Source: an uncultured bacterium
GTDB taxonomy: Bacteria > Patescibacteriota > Microgenomatia > UBA1400 > PJMF01
DNA length: 26,519 nt
Reading direction: 5' to 3'
Assembly: GCA_903891335.1 (NCBI GenBank)
Contig: CAITDX010000006.1
Coordinates: 1 to 26,519 of the forward strand
Under the pieces are notes generated by a model. That model saw only the letters and a list, made by a program, of their open reading frames with translations. It ran no database searches and was not told where the DNA came from. Positions 16,579 to 25,111 of this stretch are shown here, piece after piece (within the stretch, counting starts at the first letter, position 1; every line of letters starts with the position of its first letter). The translations under genes and the position numbers were made by a program.

Positions 16579-18471
16579 TTATTTTTTCAGCTCAAACGAG
16601 CGAGCCAGTGCATAGCTCCACACACCAGCTAAAACGAAGAATATTCCACCACCCAACAAAGCCAAAGTCGTACCAATCGAACCAGCACTATATTGCCCGC
16701 TAGTGGTGGCAATAATTGCTCCAGCTGACCCAATGCTCGGAGTAGCACTCGGAGTGGTTGTCACTGCTGGAGAGAGAGTCGCGCTGGGAGATACAGAAGG
16801 CACAAACGGATTACCCGAACCATAGGGAATACTTGGTACAGGAGTCGCAGTAGGATTTCTCGATGGAGTTGGCGTAGCAGCCTGCGCTAATTGGCGAGTT
16901 GCATCAGGAGCAACGGTGAAACTATAGGTTTTGGTCACCTCCTCACCAGTAACTGGATCAATATAACTGTAACTTGCCGTATGCTCGCCAGGTTCTAGAT
17001 CCTGGCCAAGCGCAGCCACATCCACAATCAAATTACCATTCTCATCAGTCTGATAGGTCTCATCAATTTGTGTATCTGAGTGAATTACCACTCTGACAAC
17101 AGTATTGGCCGGCAATGTCGCCTTAATTTGCGGTTGAGTTGTATCGATTACAACTGCAGCTGGAGAGGCAGTTTCATCCAGTTCATCGAGATCCAACACC
17201 ACTGGCTCCGCAGCAATCATAGCCGACTCACTCGTTTCGCTTGTGCCTAAAGCCGCTGTTAGGCTGCTCATTGAGCCAACACTACTTTCACTAGCACCTT
17301 CTAAACCATCTTCTCCTAGCAGTAAGGATGCTCCGCTTGCCATGGTGACATCATCAACCATAGCTGAGGTTGAACTGGCGAGTAAGGCTTCTTTGTCAAC
17401 ATCTGGAGGGTCTTCAACCACACTAGCAGCATCACTTGCAGTCGTTCCTTGTGCCAACATCAAATCTGCTACTGGTTGGGCCTGAGCGACTGTAGTCTTG
17501 ATGTTTGCAAAAGAATTAAGTTCAATTCCTTGTGCCTTAACTTCAATTTCACTTTCATCAGTCAAGTTCGCGTATCCTTTTTTATCAGCAGTGAACGCAT
17601 TACTCAAAGAGATACCAAAGCTACCTGAAGCTTTCACTAAACTCGACAAAGAACCAATCCCCTCACTGTACAGATACACCACCGCCCCCTCTGCAGGAAC
17701 TTTGGCTTGTGTCAAAACATTGCCATAGATAGTTTGATTACTCGATGGAGATTGAGTGGGTTTAGCAGCAGTGGTGATGCTATAAGGCTGACCCTCATTG
17801 TCAAAGGCATTTGAACCCGTCCCCAATTCGTAATAATAAGTTTTGTCAGGATCTAGACCTCGAACGGTGATGTGATGCAAACGATAATCTTTGACAATCC
17901 CAGAAAGCTGATCGCGATCGTCACTTGCTTGCTTTTTGAGATCATTAGGCGCTTCACCGTACTCAACAAAAGCCACCGTGCTCTCATCGGTATAGAAAGA
18001 AATGGTAAAGGTTTTATCAGTGACATTAGTGATGCGAATGTTTTTGGGTGTCGTCTGAGGAGTGGCGCGAGGGGCAAACACTCCAGTACCCTGACCAAAC
18101 AGCAATACTCCGGAAATTAAAGCCACAAACAAAACTAATAAACCAACCACAGTAGGAATCTGTTTTTTACCCCTAGACTTCTTTTTTACCGGACCAAGAT
18201 CAATGCCTTTTTCGGCGAGAAGTGCTGCTGGATCTTGCGTCACAGGAGTAGTTGTGACACTGGCTACAGGCGAGCTTACAGCACCAACTCCTGGTTTTGT
18301 AGTCATATTTGAAGCAGAACTTGCAACAGGATTTGAACTTGCTGTGGTAGAGGTCGAAGGAGCAGGTGTCGAAGAAGTGGATGGAGTGCTTACACTACCC
18401 AAAGTACTTAAGACCGAAGGCGGAGCAACTCTTGCCTGACCAGTAGTAGTATTAGTGGTTTGTACCTGCAT
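16579..18471 (-). CDS. Surface-exposed, twice membrane-anchored protein with fibronectin-like and Ig-like domains
   Basis: A protein of 630 residues from the ATG at 18471. A longer TTG start at 18483 adds only MFFI and is less likely. Residues 1-95 are Ser/Thr/Pro-rich, then a basic patch (KKKSRGKK) and a membrane helix (106-126). Residues 141-235 look like a fibronectin type III or purple-acid-phosphatase N-terminal fold (FTISFYTDESTVAFVEYG, YYYELGTG). Residues 245-340 look like a carboxypeptidase regulatory-like beta domain. An acidic Ser-rich linker, an Ig-like domain (about 445-520), a Thr/Pro-rich stalk (530-580) and a C-terminal helix (597-622) ending RSFELKK follow. Basic residues flank both helices on the same side, so the region between should be outside. 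There is no catalytic motif and no LPxTG signal. It ends the murJ-pilN-pilO cluster, so a role in pilus-like surface structure or adhesion is inferred. Confidence 0.85.
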   Translation of the reverse strand: MQVQTTNTTTGQARVAPPSVLSTLGSVSTPSTSSTPAPSTSTTASSNPVASSASNMTTKPGVGAVSSPVASVTTTPVTQDPAALLAEKGIDLGPVKKKSRGKKQIPTVVGLLVLFVALISGVLLFGQGTGVFAPRATPQTTPKNIRITNVTDKTFTISFYTDESTVAFVEYGEAPNDLKKQASDDRDQLSGIVKDYRLHHITVRGLDPDKTYYYELGTGSNAFDNEGQPYSITTAAKPTQSPSSNQTIYGNVLTQAKVPAEGAVVYLYSEGIGSLSSLVKASGSFGISLSNAFTADKKGYANLTDESEIEVKAQGIELNSFANIKTTVAQAQPVADLMLAQGTTASDAASVVEDPPDVDKEALLASSTSAMVDDVTMASGASLLLGEDGLEGASESSVGSMSSLTAALGTSETSESAMIAAEPVVLDLDELDETASPAAVVIDTTQPQIKATLPANTVVRVVIHSDTQIDETYQTDENGNLIVDVAALGQDLEPGEHTASYSYIDPVTGEEVTKTYSFTVAPDATRQLAQAATPTPSRNPTATPVPSIPYGSGNPFVPSVSPSATLSPAVTTTPSATPSIGSAGAIIATTSGQYSAGSIGTTLALLGGGIFFVLAGVWSYALARSFELKK

Positions 18472-18552
18472 AATAAAAAACAAAACAAGACAAAAATGCC
18501 CTTACCTTAAATTTACATGATTCCGGAACCGGCAACAAGTTGCAAATTACCT

Positions 18553-19026
18553 TCATTGCGAACCATCATCCGTTGACTGGGTTGGCAAATCAGTTGTTTC
18601 CTCAACCACACTACCACTAATAGTCGATTCATCAGTCTCATCATTGATAGAAGCAGTAGCAGTAGCACTAGCACTAGAAATAGCTACTTCTTCAATCACC
18701 AACACAAACTGCTGCATAATATCAACTTTTCCAGTTGAGCCATCAACTTCATTCTTCTGGATCACATAAATAGGAAAAAGTCCCAAATCGCCTTCATCAT
18801 ACATTTGCTTTTGTAAAATTTCTTCAAAAACCTTCGATTCAAGACGAGGTACAAAAGACTTAGCTAACTCTCGTTGTGCAGGGGTAATACTACTCGTTTT
18901 GGTTGTGGCAAAAATGCCAACCAAAATCCATAACACCACTAAAACAAAAAACAATACCCCCAGCCACAAAATCTTTTTATCTCGACGCAGTTTGCTCAAC
19001 TGTTTTTGAAAATCATTACTTGGCAT
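18553..19026 (-). CDS. Short single-pass membrane protein in the pilNO cluster
   Basis: Not recognised. The ATG at 19026 gives 157 residues, with a GGAG about 9 nt upstream. In-frame starts at 19041 (ATG) and 19059 (GTG) would add 5 and 11 residues. The start overlaps the end of pilO by 11 nt, so translation is probably coupled. A basic N-terminus (KLRRDKK) precedes one membrane helix (about residues 21-41); about 75 residues follow outside, and an acidic Ser/Thr-rich tail of about 45 residues ends the protein. It occupies the place where pilP often follows pilO, but it has no PilP lipobox and no similarity I can see. Confidence 0.82.
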   Translation of the reverse strand: MPSNDFQKQLSKLRRDKKILWLGVLFFVLVVLWILVGIFATTKTSSITPAQRELAKSFVPRLESKVFEEILQKQMYDEGDLGLFPIYVIQKNEVDGSTGKVDIMQQFVLVIEEVAISSASATATASINDETDESTISGSVVEETTDLPTQSTDDGSQ

Positions 19027-19666
19027 TTTGGGTTGCTCCATCACTTTGTGTTTCACCACTCTGGTAATACGGTAAATTAACTCGAATCACGGCAGTAAGC
19101 GCGCGTTGTTGCTGACGAGTACTACCCAGACTGAAATTAACCTGATCAACAATCATCATCCGACGTGAATCCATTAGGTCTTCAATGAATTCTCTAATCT
19201 GCAAATAATCACCCAACACATCAACATTGAAAGTCAGAGTGTTGCGAGTAGCATTACCTGCACTTGCAGTGACTAATTCACTTGGCACTGCCGAAACGGT
19301 AATATTTTGGATGATGAGCTGATTATCGCTGGCAATCTTTTCGACGATTTTGAGTGCTTGAGTAATTTGTGCAGTTTTTGGTAAGGCTTCATCGAGGAGG
19401 TAAAATTGCTTAGAAAATAACTCATATTGTGTTTGCGCGGTGTTTAAACTAGCAATCTTTTGAGTCAATTGCTCATCAAGGGCACGCTTATCCTCAATCT
19501 CTTTCACTAGATCAGACATGGTTTGCAAGGTCGGGCGGATAGCAAAAACCGCGAAGAAAATCACCGCTACAATCGAAAAAATTAGCTCCAACGAAACCCG
19601 CGCCACAGGATTGCGGTAGAATTCAAACAAGGCTTGCTGGACTTGTGTTTGTCTATTTTTTTGCAT
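19016..19666 (-). CDS. pilO: PilO-like type IV pilus inner-membrane protein
   Basis: 216 residues from ATG 19666. The N-terminus is short and cytoplasmic, a membrane helix lies at about residues 24-44, a coiled coil at about 50-85 (EIEDKRALDEQLTQKI), and a ferredoxin-like domain at about 95-205. This is the PilO plan of a bitopic protein that pairs with PilN and aligns the pilus motor with the envelope. The identification rests on architecture and on overlap of its start with the end of pilN by 14 nt; sequence motifs in this family are weak. No Shine-Dalgarno is seen, and coupling to pilN translation is likely. Confidence 0.82.
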   Translation of the reverse strand: MQKNRQTQVQQALFEFYRNPVARVSLELIFSIVAVIFFAVFAIRPTLQTMSDLVKEIEDKRALDEQLTQKIASLNTAQTQYELFSKQFYLLDEALPKTAQITQALKIVEKIASDNQLIIQNITVSAVPSELVTASAGNATRNTLTFNVDVLGDYLQIREFIEDLMDSRRMMIVDQVNFSLGSTRQQQRALTAVIRVNLPYYQSGETQSDGATQNAK

Positions 19667-20225
19667 GTAAATTAATGGCCGCTTTCATATCAAAATTGAA
19701 ACCAGTAGTTTTCTCGCCCCTTGATTCAATTTTGTTGACCGTCACCTGTGTAAAGTAAGGACTTAATTGTAAGTTATTCACTAATACATTGAGCGCATCC
19801 TGAGATAATGCCGAGCCAGTAAAATTGATCGCATCAGGACGAATCAGTAAGGTCTCAAACACGACGTTACGAGGAATGTTTTCATTGAGAATTGGAAAAA
19901 TATCAATCAAATTGGCATCTTGTTTCAATTGGCGATGATCTTCAATTTGTTGCTGAATGAAACGAAATTCTGCTTCCAAATCTCCATATGACTGGATGAC
20001 TCGTTCTTTTTGATTGATAGATCCATTTAAATCAGTTACCATCCTGTCAAGAGTAAAACGAGAAGCGAAGCTCACAATCACAATTAGCTCGGTAAAAATC
20101 ACGATGTAGCGGCCTACCGAAAGTGCCCATTTCAGGAAACGACCAAGTGGTGTCTCAAAAAAAGGATCTTGAGGCACTAGATTGATCGAGATGTCTAGTT
20201 TTTTTAGGGCAGTTTTTTTCGACAT
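19653..20225 (-). CDS. pilN: PilN-like type IV pilus inner-membrane protein
   Basis: 190 residues from ATG 20225; a TTG at 20243 would add six residues but lies within a direct repeat. The N-terminus contains ISINLVPQDP, the conserved cytoplasmic 'INLLP' motif by which PilN binds PilM. A membrane helix follows (about 36-55), then a coiled coil (about 70-100) and a ferredoxin-like domain to the end. No pilM is present in this window; murJ occupies the upstream position. The motor ATPase, platform and pilins must be elsewhere, or the proteins serve a secretion-like system. Confidence 0.87.
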   Translation of the reverse strand: MSKKTALKKLDISINLVPQDPFFETPLGRFLKWALSVGRYIVIFTELIVIVSFASRFTLDRMVTDLNGSINQKERVIQSYGDLEAEFRFIQQQIEDHRQLKQDANLIDIFPILNENIPRNVVFETLLIRPDAINFTGSALSQDALNVLVNNLQLSPYFTQVTVNKIESRGEKTTGFNFDMKAAINLHAKK

Positions 20226-20233
20226 GCAAACAA

Positions 20234-20259
20234 TAGCTACCAACAGCTAGTAGCTACCA
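20234..20259 (-). repeat. Direct 9-bp repeat in the murJ-pilN gap
   Basis: On the minus strand TGGTAGCTA occurs twice (20251-20259 and 20234-20242), separated by 8 nt, and ends 8 nt before the pilN ATG. The 17-nt period is between one and two helical turns. It could be an operator, an RNA element affecting pilN translation, or chance. Confidence 0.45.
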
Positions 20260-20264
20260 TGATA

Positions 20265-21962
20265 TCAAATTTTGGAAGAAACTTCATTGTTATCAATTGA
20301 GGTATCCAACAGTACCTCAGATGAATCCTCAATCGCATCTTGCCAGCGACCAAAGCGGCCAAGTAAATTACGCAGATACACCAATTCTTGCACATCAAAG
20401 AGCATCGAAAAGTACACATACACCAAAGTCGCCATACTAGCAGTCGAAATTGTCAGAGCAATCAAGTCAACGGTGCGCGATGTATCAAACACCACTTCAT
20501 CAAGAATTTTGAAAGGCAAATACAGAAAGACAGCCATGAAAAAACTGGCTGCAATCATTTTTAGTTGTGGCATCCAAAATTCCTTCCCGCCAAAACAATG
20601 CAGCCGTCGATTAAGAAAAAAGACAAATAACAACAGCTCAGTAAACGCCGTAATCGAAATCGCCATCCCTAAGCCAAGCACATCTAAGTTAAAAATAAAT
20701 ACTGCCACATAGGCAACAAGGAGATAAGTTACCACCGTCGCCAAAGTGATCAAAAATGGCGTCCGCGTATCTTTGAGTGCGTGAAATGCCCGCACCAACA
20801 ACTGAACCATCGCCTGCGCCGTAATCGAGATAGCGATGATCGCCACCACTTTGCCCGTCAGCACTGTAGTTTTCCAAGGAAAATTATCCGTACCAAAGAC
20901 CAAGCGCACAATTGGAACTCGCAAAATCAATAGTAACACTGAGGCAGGTAAGGCAAAAAAGGCAATTTGGTTGAGTGATTGCACCAATAAATTATTAAAC
21001 TTCTGTCGATTCTCTATGGCTGACTCTTCGGATAAAAAAGACAAAGAAGCTTGCGAAATCGGTACTCCAAAAAAACGAATTGGTAGAGTCATTAAGCGAT
21101 TGGCAAGCTTAACTACCACAAAACTCAAATCTCCAATCGTGGTCGCGAAAAAACCCATCGCTAAATTCTGAAACTCAGTTACACCAACGGTTAGTAATCG
21201 AGGAGGCATGAGTGAAAAGAGTTTTTTGACCATGGGAAAACGCAAATCAAAATCGAAGCCAAAGCGAAAACCAAGCTTCCAAGCGAGCGGTAATTGCACC
21301 ACTGCGTGCAAAAAAGCACCAATGATCACACCGACACCTGCAGCATAAATCCCGAGATACTGGTTGAGTAAAACCGCACCCAGCATAATGCCGAGATTGT
21401 AAAAAATTGGGGCCAAAGCTGGAGCGATGAAACGTTGATATGACTGCAAAACTCCGGTCAAGAAGTTTGAAATAGCAAAGAAAAACTGTGCAAACAACAT
21501 CAGGCGAGTCAGCTTCACTGCAATTTCTAGTTGCGCTTCACTAAAACCAACTCCCGTACGCAAATGAGTAATTTGTGGTGCAAATAGATACGCCAACACT
21601 GATAAAACCAAGAAAACAAGCAAAATCCAATTCATGACAATCGTAGTAAAACGAAATGCTTGCGCTTCATTCTGTTTTTTAAGTGATGCAAACAGCGGAA
21701 TAAATGAAGCTGCCAAAGCTCCCATTACCACTAATTGGAAAATTAAGTCAGGAATTTGAAAGGCTAACTGAAACGCTTCGTATGCTTGTTGAGAAGCTTC
21801 ATTATTGAAAAACTGGCCGATTAGTACCCGCTCTCGCAATAAACCAAATACCGAAGAGAACACATTTGCTAGAGTAATCACCAACGCCGCTGACAAAATT
21901 GACGTTTGCTTTTTTTCTAGCCAACGCGCATTTCCATTAAAAAGTTTTGCCAGTGAAATCAT
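20265..21962 (-). CDS. murJ: Lipid II flippase MurJ (MOP superfamily)
   Basis: 565 residues from ATG 21962, ending at TGA. MurJ moves lipid II, the peptidoglycan precursor, across the cytoplasmic membrane. The hydrophobic pattern fits about 14 helices. The N-terminal signature FGLLRERVLIGQFF (Arg43 and the following acidic residue) matches the conserved GxxRD region of helix 1, where Arg is essential in characterised MurJ. The central MPPRLLTVGVTEFQNL matches the conserved Pro-Arg...Gln segment of helices 7-8. The length is slightly above the usual 510-540, with a charged tail of about 35 residues. A TATAAT lies 11 nt upstream of the ATG, so it probably heads the murJ-pilN-pilO-surface protein operon. 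Its presence indicates a peptidoglycan wall. Confidence 0.93.
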   Translation of the reverse strand: MISLAKLFNGNARWLEKKQTSILSAALVITLANVFSSVFGLLRERVLIGQFFNNEASQQAYEAFQLAFQIPDLIFQLVVMGALAASFIPLFASLKKQNEAQAFRFTTIVMNWILLVFLVLSVLAYLFAPQITHLRTGVGFSEAQLEIAVKLTRLMLFAQFFFAISNFLTGVLQSYQRFIAPALAPIFYNLGIMLGAVLLNQYLGIYAAGVGVIIGAFLHAVVQLPLAWKLGFRFGFDFDLRFPMVKKLFSLMPPRLLTVGVTEFQNLAMGFFATTIGDLSFVVVKLANRLMTLPIRFFGVPISQASLSFLSEESAIENRQKFNNLLVQSLNQIAFFALPASVLLLILRVPIVRLVFGTDNFPWKTTVLTGKVVAIIAISITAQAMVQLLVRAFHALKDTRTPFLITLATVVTYLLVAYVAVFIFNLDVLGLGMAISITAFTELLLFVFFLNRRLHCFGGKEFWMPQLKMIAASFFMAVFLYLPFKILDEVVFDTSRTVDLIALTISTASMATLVYVYFSMLFDVQELVYLRNLLGRFGRWQDAIEDSSEVLLDTSIDNNEVSSKI

Positions 21963-21973
21963 GATCTGCTCAA

Positions 21974-21979
21974 ATTATA
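21974..21979 (-). promoter_or_regulatory. -10 element of murJ, leaderless type
   Basis: A perfect TATAAT ends 11 nt before the murJ ATG (21962), placing the transcript start about 4-6 nt before the codon. The -35 is poor: TACATT at 17-nt spacing, or TTGTCA at only 13 nt. No Shine-Dalgarno is possible in so short a leader. Confidence 0.65.
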
Positions 21980-22026
21980 AACTAGATCAGTCTGACAATG
22001 TAGTAGATCACAAAGCCCATCAAGTC

Positions 22027-22055
22027 TTGCTGAAACAACACTCCTCTAGTATAAT
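22027..22055 (+). promoter_or_regulatory. Promoter of rpsT-lepA, near-leaderless
   Basis: TTGCTG (22027-22032), a 17-nt spacer and a perfect TATAAT (22050-22055) form a near-consensus sigma-70 type promoter. The rpsT ATG (22067) follows after 11 nt, so the predicted leader is only about 4-6 nt and contains no Shine-Dalgarno. Confidence 0.8.
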
Positions 22056-22066
22056 AAAGCCCTCAT

Positions 22067-22303
22067 ATGCCAATACTTAAGAACGCCAAAAAAGCCCTGC
22101 GCGTCAGTCAGCGCAAAACCACCATCAATAGTGTGGTGAAATCAAAACTCAAGACAGCTGTCGACGAGATGAAAAAACAGCCAGCAGCTGACAAACTAAG
22201 TCAGGCTTTTTCCGCAATTGATCGCAGTGTCAAAAAACACCTCGTTCAGAAAAATAAGGCTGCTCGTCTCAAAGCTTCTCTGAGTAAATTACTCAAGAAA
22301 TAA
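22067..22303 (+). CDS. rpsT: Small ribosomal subunit protein bS20
   Basis: 78 residues, slightly shorter than the usual 85-90. It is strongly basic and fully helical, with the family pattern: N-terminal PILKNAKKALRVSQRKTTIN, a middle helix with KLKTAVDEM, and C-terminal IHKN-like VKKHLVQKNKAARLKASL. S20 binds 16S rRNA in the 30S body. The start is set by the promoter 11 nt upstream. It is followed by lepA after 11 nt, a common pairing in bacteria, so both are probably on one mRNA. Confidence 0.95.
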   Translation: MPILKNAKKALRVSQRKTTINSVVKSKLKTAVDEMKKQPAADKLSQAFSAIDRSVKKHLVQKNKAARLKASLSKLLKK

Positions 22304-22314
22304 GCTTTCTGACC

Positions 22315-24153
22315 ATGTCTACTGCCAACCCTTTCATCAGAAATTTCTCGATTATTGCTCATATCGATCACGGTAAAACAACCCTGACCGATGCGTTTTT
22401 GCGACTCACCAAGACTGTCACCGATCTCCAGTTTCATGAGCGGATGATGGATAGTAACCCGATCGAACAAGAAAAAGGCGTTACCATCAAATTAGCTCCC
22501 GTGCGCATGAACTACACTTATCAGGGGCAGACATATATACTAAATTTGATTGATACACCAGGACATGTTGACTTCGGTTATGAGGTTGATCGCTCACTTG
22601 CAGCCTGTGAAGGTGCTCTCTTGCTGATTGATGCCACTCAAGGAGTTCAGGCGCAAACGCTGGCCAACTATCAAAAAGCCAAAAATCTCAATCTCAAAAT
22701 TATTCCCGTCATCAACAAAATCGATCTCCCCTCTGCCAATGTTGAGCAAGCCATGCTGGAAATGATGGAGTTCTTTGACATTGATGAAAGTGAAATTTTA
22801 CTAGTTTCAGCAAAAACTGGCCAAGGAGTGGCGGCGGTTTTGGAAAAAATTATCAGTGAAGTCGCTCCTCCCAGCGACCAACTCATTCAAGAAAAAGATC
22901 TGAATGGAACTGGGTCATTTTCAAATCAAGCAAATGATTTACGTGCCCTAATTATCACCTCCAAATTTGATAGTCACCAAGGAGCAATTGCCTATGTCAG
23001 AGTTGTAAATGGTGAAATGCGCAAACAAGACCTCTATCTGACTTTTAGTCAAAGTAAATTCCTACCAGTAGAAATTGGTGTCTTTAGTCCGCTTCCAGAA
23101 AAAAGAGAAGTGCTGAAGGCCGGTGAAGTCGGCTATGTCGCCACTGGTCTTAAGGACATCTCATTGCTAAAGGTTGGCGACACTATCACCACGTTCACTG
23201 CTAGAGAAAATATCCAAGCATTGCCTGGCTACAAAGAACCAGTTCCCATGGTATTTATGGAGCTCTACCCAGTCGACAGTAAAGACTTCGCCAATCTCAA
23301 AGACGCAATGGCTAAATTGACAATGCATGACAGCGCTCTTCAATATCAGGCTACCCACTCAATTGCCTTGGGCAATGGTCTACGGGTTGGCTTCTTGGGA
23401 ATTTTTCATGCCGAAATTGTGCGCGAACGGCTGATGAGAGAGTTTGGACTTAATCTCATTGCCACTGCTCCTTCGGTCACGTACCGAATTATCATGACCA
23501 ATCAAGAAGAAATTCTTATCCACAGCCCAGCAGAAATGCCCGATCCAAGTCGAGTTAAACAAATTCTTGAACCAATTGCCAAACTCAGCGTGTTTTGTCC
23601 TGAGAGTTACGTGCCTAGTGTCATGAAACTAGCCCACAATAAACGTGCCATCTTAGAAAATAGTGTTGGCTCAGGCAGTCGAACTCGACTTGAGTACTTG
23701 ATTCCCTTAGCTGAGCTCATCACTGATTTTCATGACAAACTCAAGTCAGTTACCTCTGGTTTTGCCTCGATGGAATATCTCCTTCATGATTTTCGTCTCG
23801 TTGATGCCGTCAAAGTTGATATCTTGGTCAATAAAGAAAGTGTGGAAGCACTCAGTTTCATCACGGTCAGAGAAAATGTTGAGGTCAAAGCTCGAGCCAT
23901 CGTCAGCAAACTCAAAGACGTGATTCCTCGACAGCTCTTCGAGATTCCTATTCAAGCCAGCATTGGGGCCAAAGTCATTGCTCGTGAAACCATCAAGGCA
24001 TTTCGCAAAGATGTGACTGCCAAACTTTATGGCGGTGACCGCACCCGTAGAATGAAATTGCTCAAGAAACAAGCTGAAGGTAAGAAAAAAATGAAACAAA
24101 TCGGCAAAGTTGAACTCAACCAGGATGCATTCTTGGCAGTTTTGGAGAGTTAA
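22315..24153 (+). CDS. lepA: Elongation factor 4 (LepA), ribosome back-translocating GTPase
   Basis: 612 residues, full length for the family (about 600). G1 is AHIDHGKT (15-22), G3 DTPGHVD (80-86) and G4 NKID (134-137); the effector region EQEKGVTIK is also present. EF-G-like domains II, III and V follow, and the LepA-specific C-terminal domain is complete (YGGDRTRRMKLLKKQAEGKKKM near the end with the conserved FLAVL). LepA acts on ribosomes during translation and 30S maturation. The G1 motif reads GKTT where most LepA have GKST; both are functional in translational GTPases. No Shine-Dalgarno is visible in the 11-nt gap after rpsT, so translation is probably coupled. A hairpin terminator starts right after its stop. 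Confidence 0.97.
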   Translation: MSTANPFIRNFSIIAHIDHGKTTLTDAFLRLTKTVTDLQFHERMMDSNPIEQEKGVTIKLAPVRMNYTYQGQTYILNLIDTPGHVDFGYEVDRSLAACEGALLLIDATQGVQAQTLANYQKAKNLNLKIIPVINKIDLPSANVEQAMLEMMEFFDIDESEILLVSAKTGQGVAAVLEKIISEVAPPSDQLIQEKDLNGTGSFSNQANDLRALIITSKFDSHQGAIAYVRVVNGEMRKQDLYLTFSQSKFLPVEIGVFSPLPEKREVLKAGEVGYVATGLKDISLLKVGDTITTFTARENIQALPGYKEPVPMVFMELYPVDSKDFANLKDAMAKLTMHDSALQYQATHSIALGNGLRVGFLGIFHAEIVRERLMREFGLNLIATAPSVTYRIIMTNQEEILIHSPAEMPDPSRVKQILEPIAKLSVFCPESYVPSVMKLAHNKRAILENSVGSGSRTRLEYLIPLAELITDFHDKLKSVTSGFASMEYLLHDFRLVDAVKVDILVNKESVEALSFITVRENVEVKARAIVSKLKDVIPRQLFEIPIQASIGAKVIARETIKAFRKDVTAKLYGGDRTRRMKLLKKQAEGKKKMKQIGKVELNQDAFLAVLES

Positions 24154-24155
24154 AC

Positions 24156-24190
24156 AAAAAACTCCCTCCGTTTGACGGGAGAGAGTTTTT
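24156..24190. terminator. Bidirectional terminator between lepA and the SurA-like gene
   Basis: A GC-containing inverted repeat (ACTCCCTCCG, loop TTTGA, CGGGAGAGAGT, with one bulge and one mismatch) is flanked by an A-run on the left and a T-run on the right. It therefore reads as an intrinsic terminator on both strands and sits between convergent genes. Confidence 0.8.
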
Positions 24191-24208
24191 CACTATTCGT
24201 ATTGATCT

Positions 24209-25003
24209 TTAGAGATTTTTGCTGGGAGCAAATTTATAGTATTTGATATCAGCATTTTTACTGATTTCAGCAAACCATTTTTGTTGCTCTGTCGACAGCT
24301 TTTCTTGTCTAACTTGTGCTTCAATGTCTGCACGCACATCTTCAAGCTTGACGTCACCCATAAATTCTTTATTATCTTCGAAGTATTTGGTGATTTCCTC
24401 TTCAGAAACCGTGACTTTGTCAGCAAGAAGCTTTTCTAAACCCTTACTGAGAGCAAGTTGTTCTTTCACCTGAGCTCGAGTGAGTCCCTGAGCTTTGAGT
24501 AAATCATCAAGATTTTGACCCTGAGCACTTAACTGCTCTTCAATTTTGGTCAATTCTTGATCGAGTTCCTCACTGGTAACGACAATACCTGCTTTTTTCA
24601 ATTCTTGCTGAACCAGCATCTGTAGCGTCAAATTCTCAAGCACGGTCGATGCGCTCTGTTGCTCCAAACTCTGAATTAAAGCAAAGCGAGTGATTGGCTT
24701 ACCATTAACTGAGGCAACAATCACCTCATCTTTGAGCAAGTAGGCAACTCCCAAAATAATTAACAAGATTAATGGTTTAATGAGTTTCTTGGCATCTAGT
24801 TTAGAAGGAGTCATGCTTGATGGCATCATAAATGAAGTCTTACTCGCTGTAGGAGCTGAAGTCACTTTTGCAGTGGTAACTGCAGCAGCTTTTTTGACTG
24901 GTTTTTCAGCTGACTTGACGACTGACTTAGCAACAGGCTTACTCGCTGCCTTGTTGGACTTAGCAACTGCCTTGATTTTGGTTGGTGATTTTTTAACTGC
25001 CAT
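24209..25003 (-). CDS. Membrane-anchored SurA/PrsA-like foldase without PPIase domain
   Basis: 264 residues. Residues 1-70 are a Lys/Ala/Ser/Thr-rich tail resembling histone H1 tails, residues 74-90 are a membrane helix, and residues 95-205 form the helical SurA N-terminal chaperone domain, starting with the typical ASVNGKPITR. After ITKYFEDNKEF (about 204-214), where PrsA and SurA continue into a parvulin PPIase, this protein goes straight into the final helix and ADIKYY strand of the chaperone fold. It should thus bind unfolded exported proteins outside the membrane without isomerase activity. Start: ATG with GAGAGG 4 nt upstream, one of the few Shine-Dalgarno-like sites here. A TTGACA at 25028-25033 may be its -35, but no good -10 fits. 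Confidence 0.85.
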   Translation of the reverse strand: MAVKKSPTKIKAVAKSNKAASKPVAKSVVKSAEKPVKKAAAVTTAKVTSAPTASKTSFMMPSSMTPSKLDAKKLIKPLILLIILGVAYLLKDEVIVASVNGKPITRFALIQSLEQQSASTVLENLTLQMLVQQELKKAGIVVTSEELDQELTKIEEQLSAQGQNLDDLLKAQGLTRAQVKEQLALSKGLEKLLADKVTVSEEEITKYFEDNKEFMGDVKLEDVRADIEAQVRQEKLSTEQQKWFAEISKNADIKYYKFAPSKNL

Positions 25004-25094
25004 ATATCCTCTCTTTTATTACAACTATGTCAAAGAATAGCAAATTTTACCTGATAAGCAAAGTAGTGAAATTACCCTCCATCCACAAAGATGC

Positions 25095-25100
25095 TATAAT
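25095..25100 (+). promoter_or_regulatory. -10 element of the PH-domain gene, leaderless type
   Basis: A perfect TATAAT ends 11 nt before the ATG at 25112, the same spacing as at rpsT and murJ. The -35 is weak (TTACCC at 17 nt). No Shine-Dalgarno is present between it and the start. Confidence 0.65.
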
Positions 25101-25111
25101 ACAAACTGAAG

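Noticed and set aside
18472..18483. TTG start at 18483 for the surface protein
   Set aside because: It adds only four residues, has no ribosome binding site, and an ATG follows at 18471.
18553..19026. PilP assignment for the short gene after pilO
   Set aside because: Position fits, but there is no lipobox cysteine and no PilP-like beta domain; the tail is Ser/Thr/Asp-rich.
20265..20267. UGA recoded as Gly, as in Gracilibacteria and SR1
   Set aside because: murJ ends at TGA at the expected length and the next gene begins shortly after; other genes end normally with TAA or TAG and none needs in-frame TGA.
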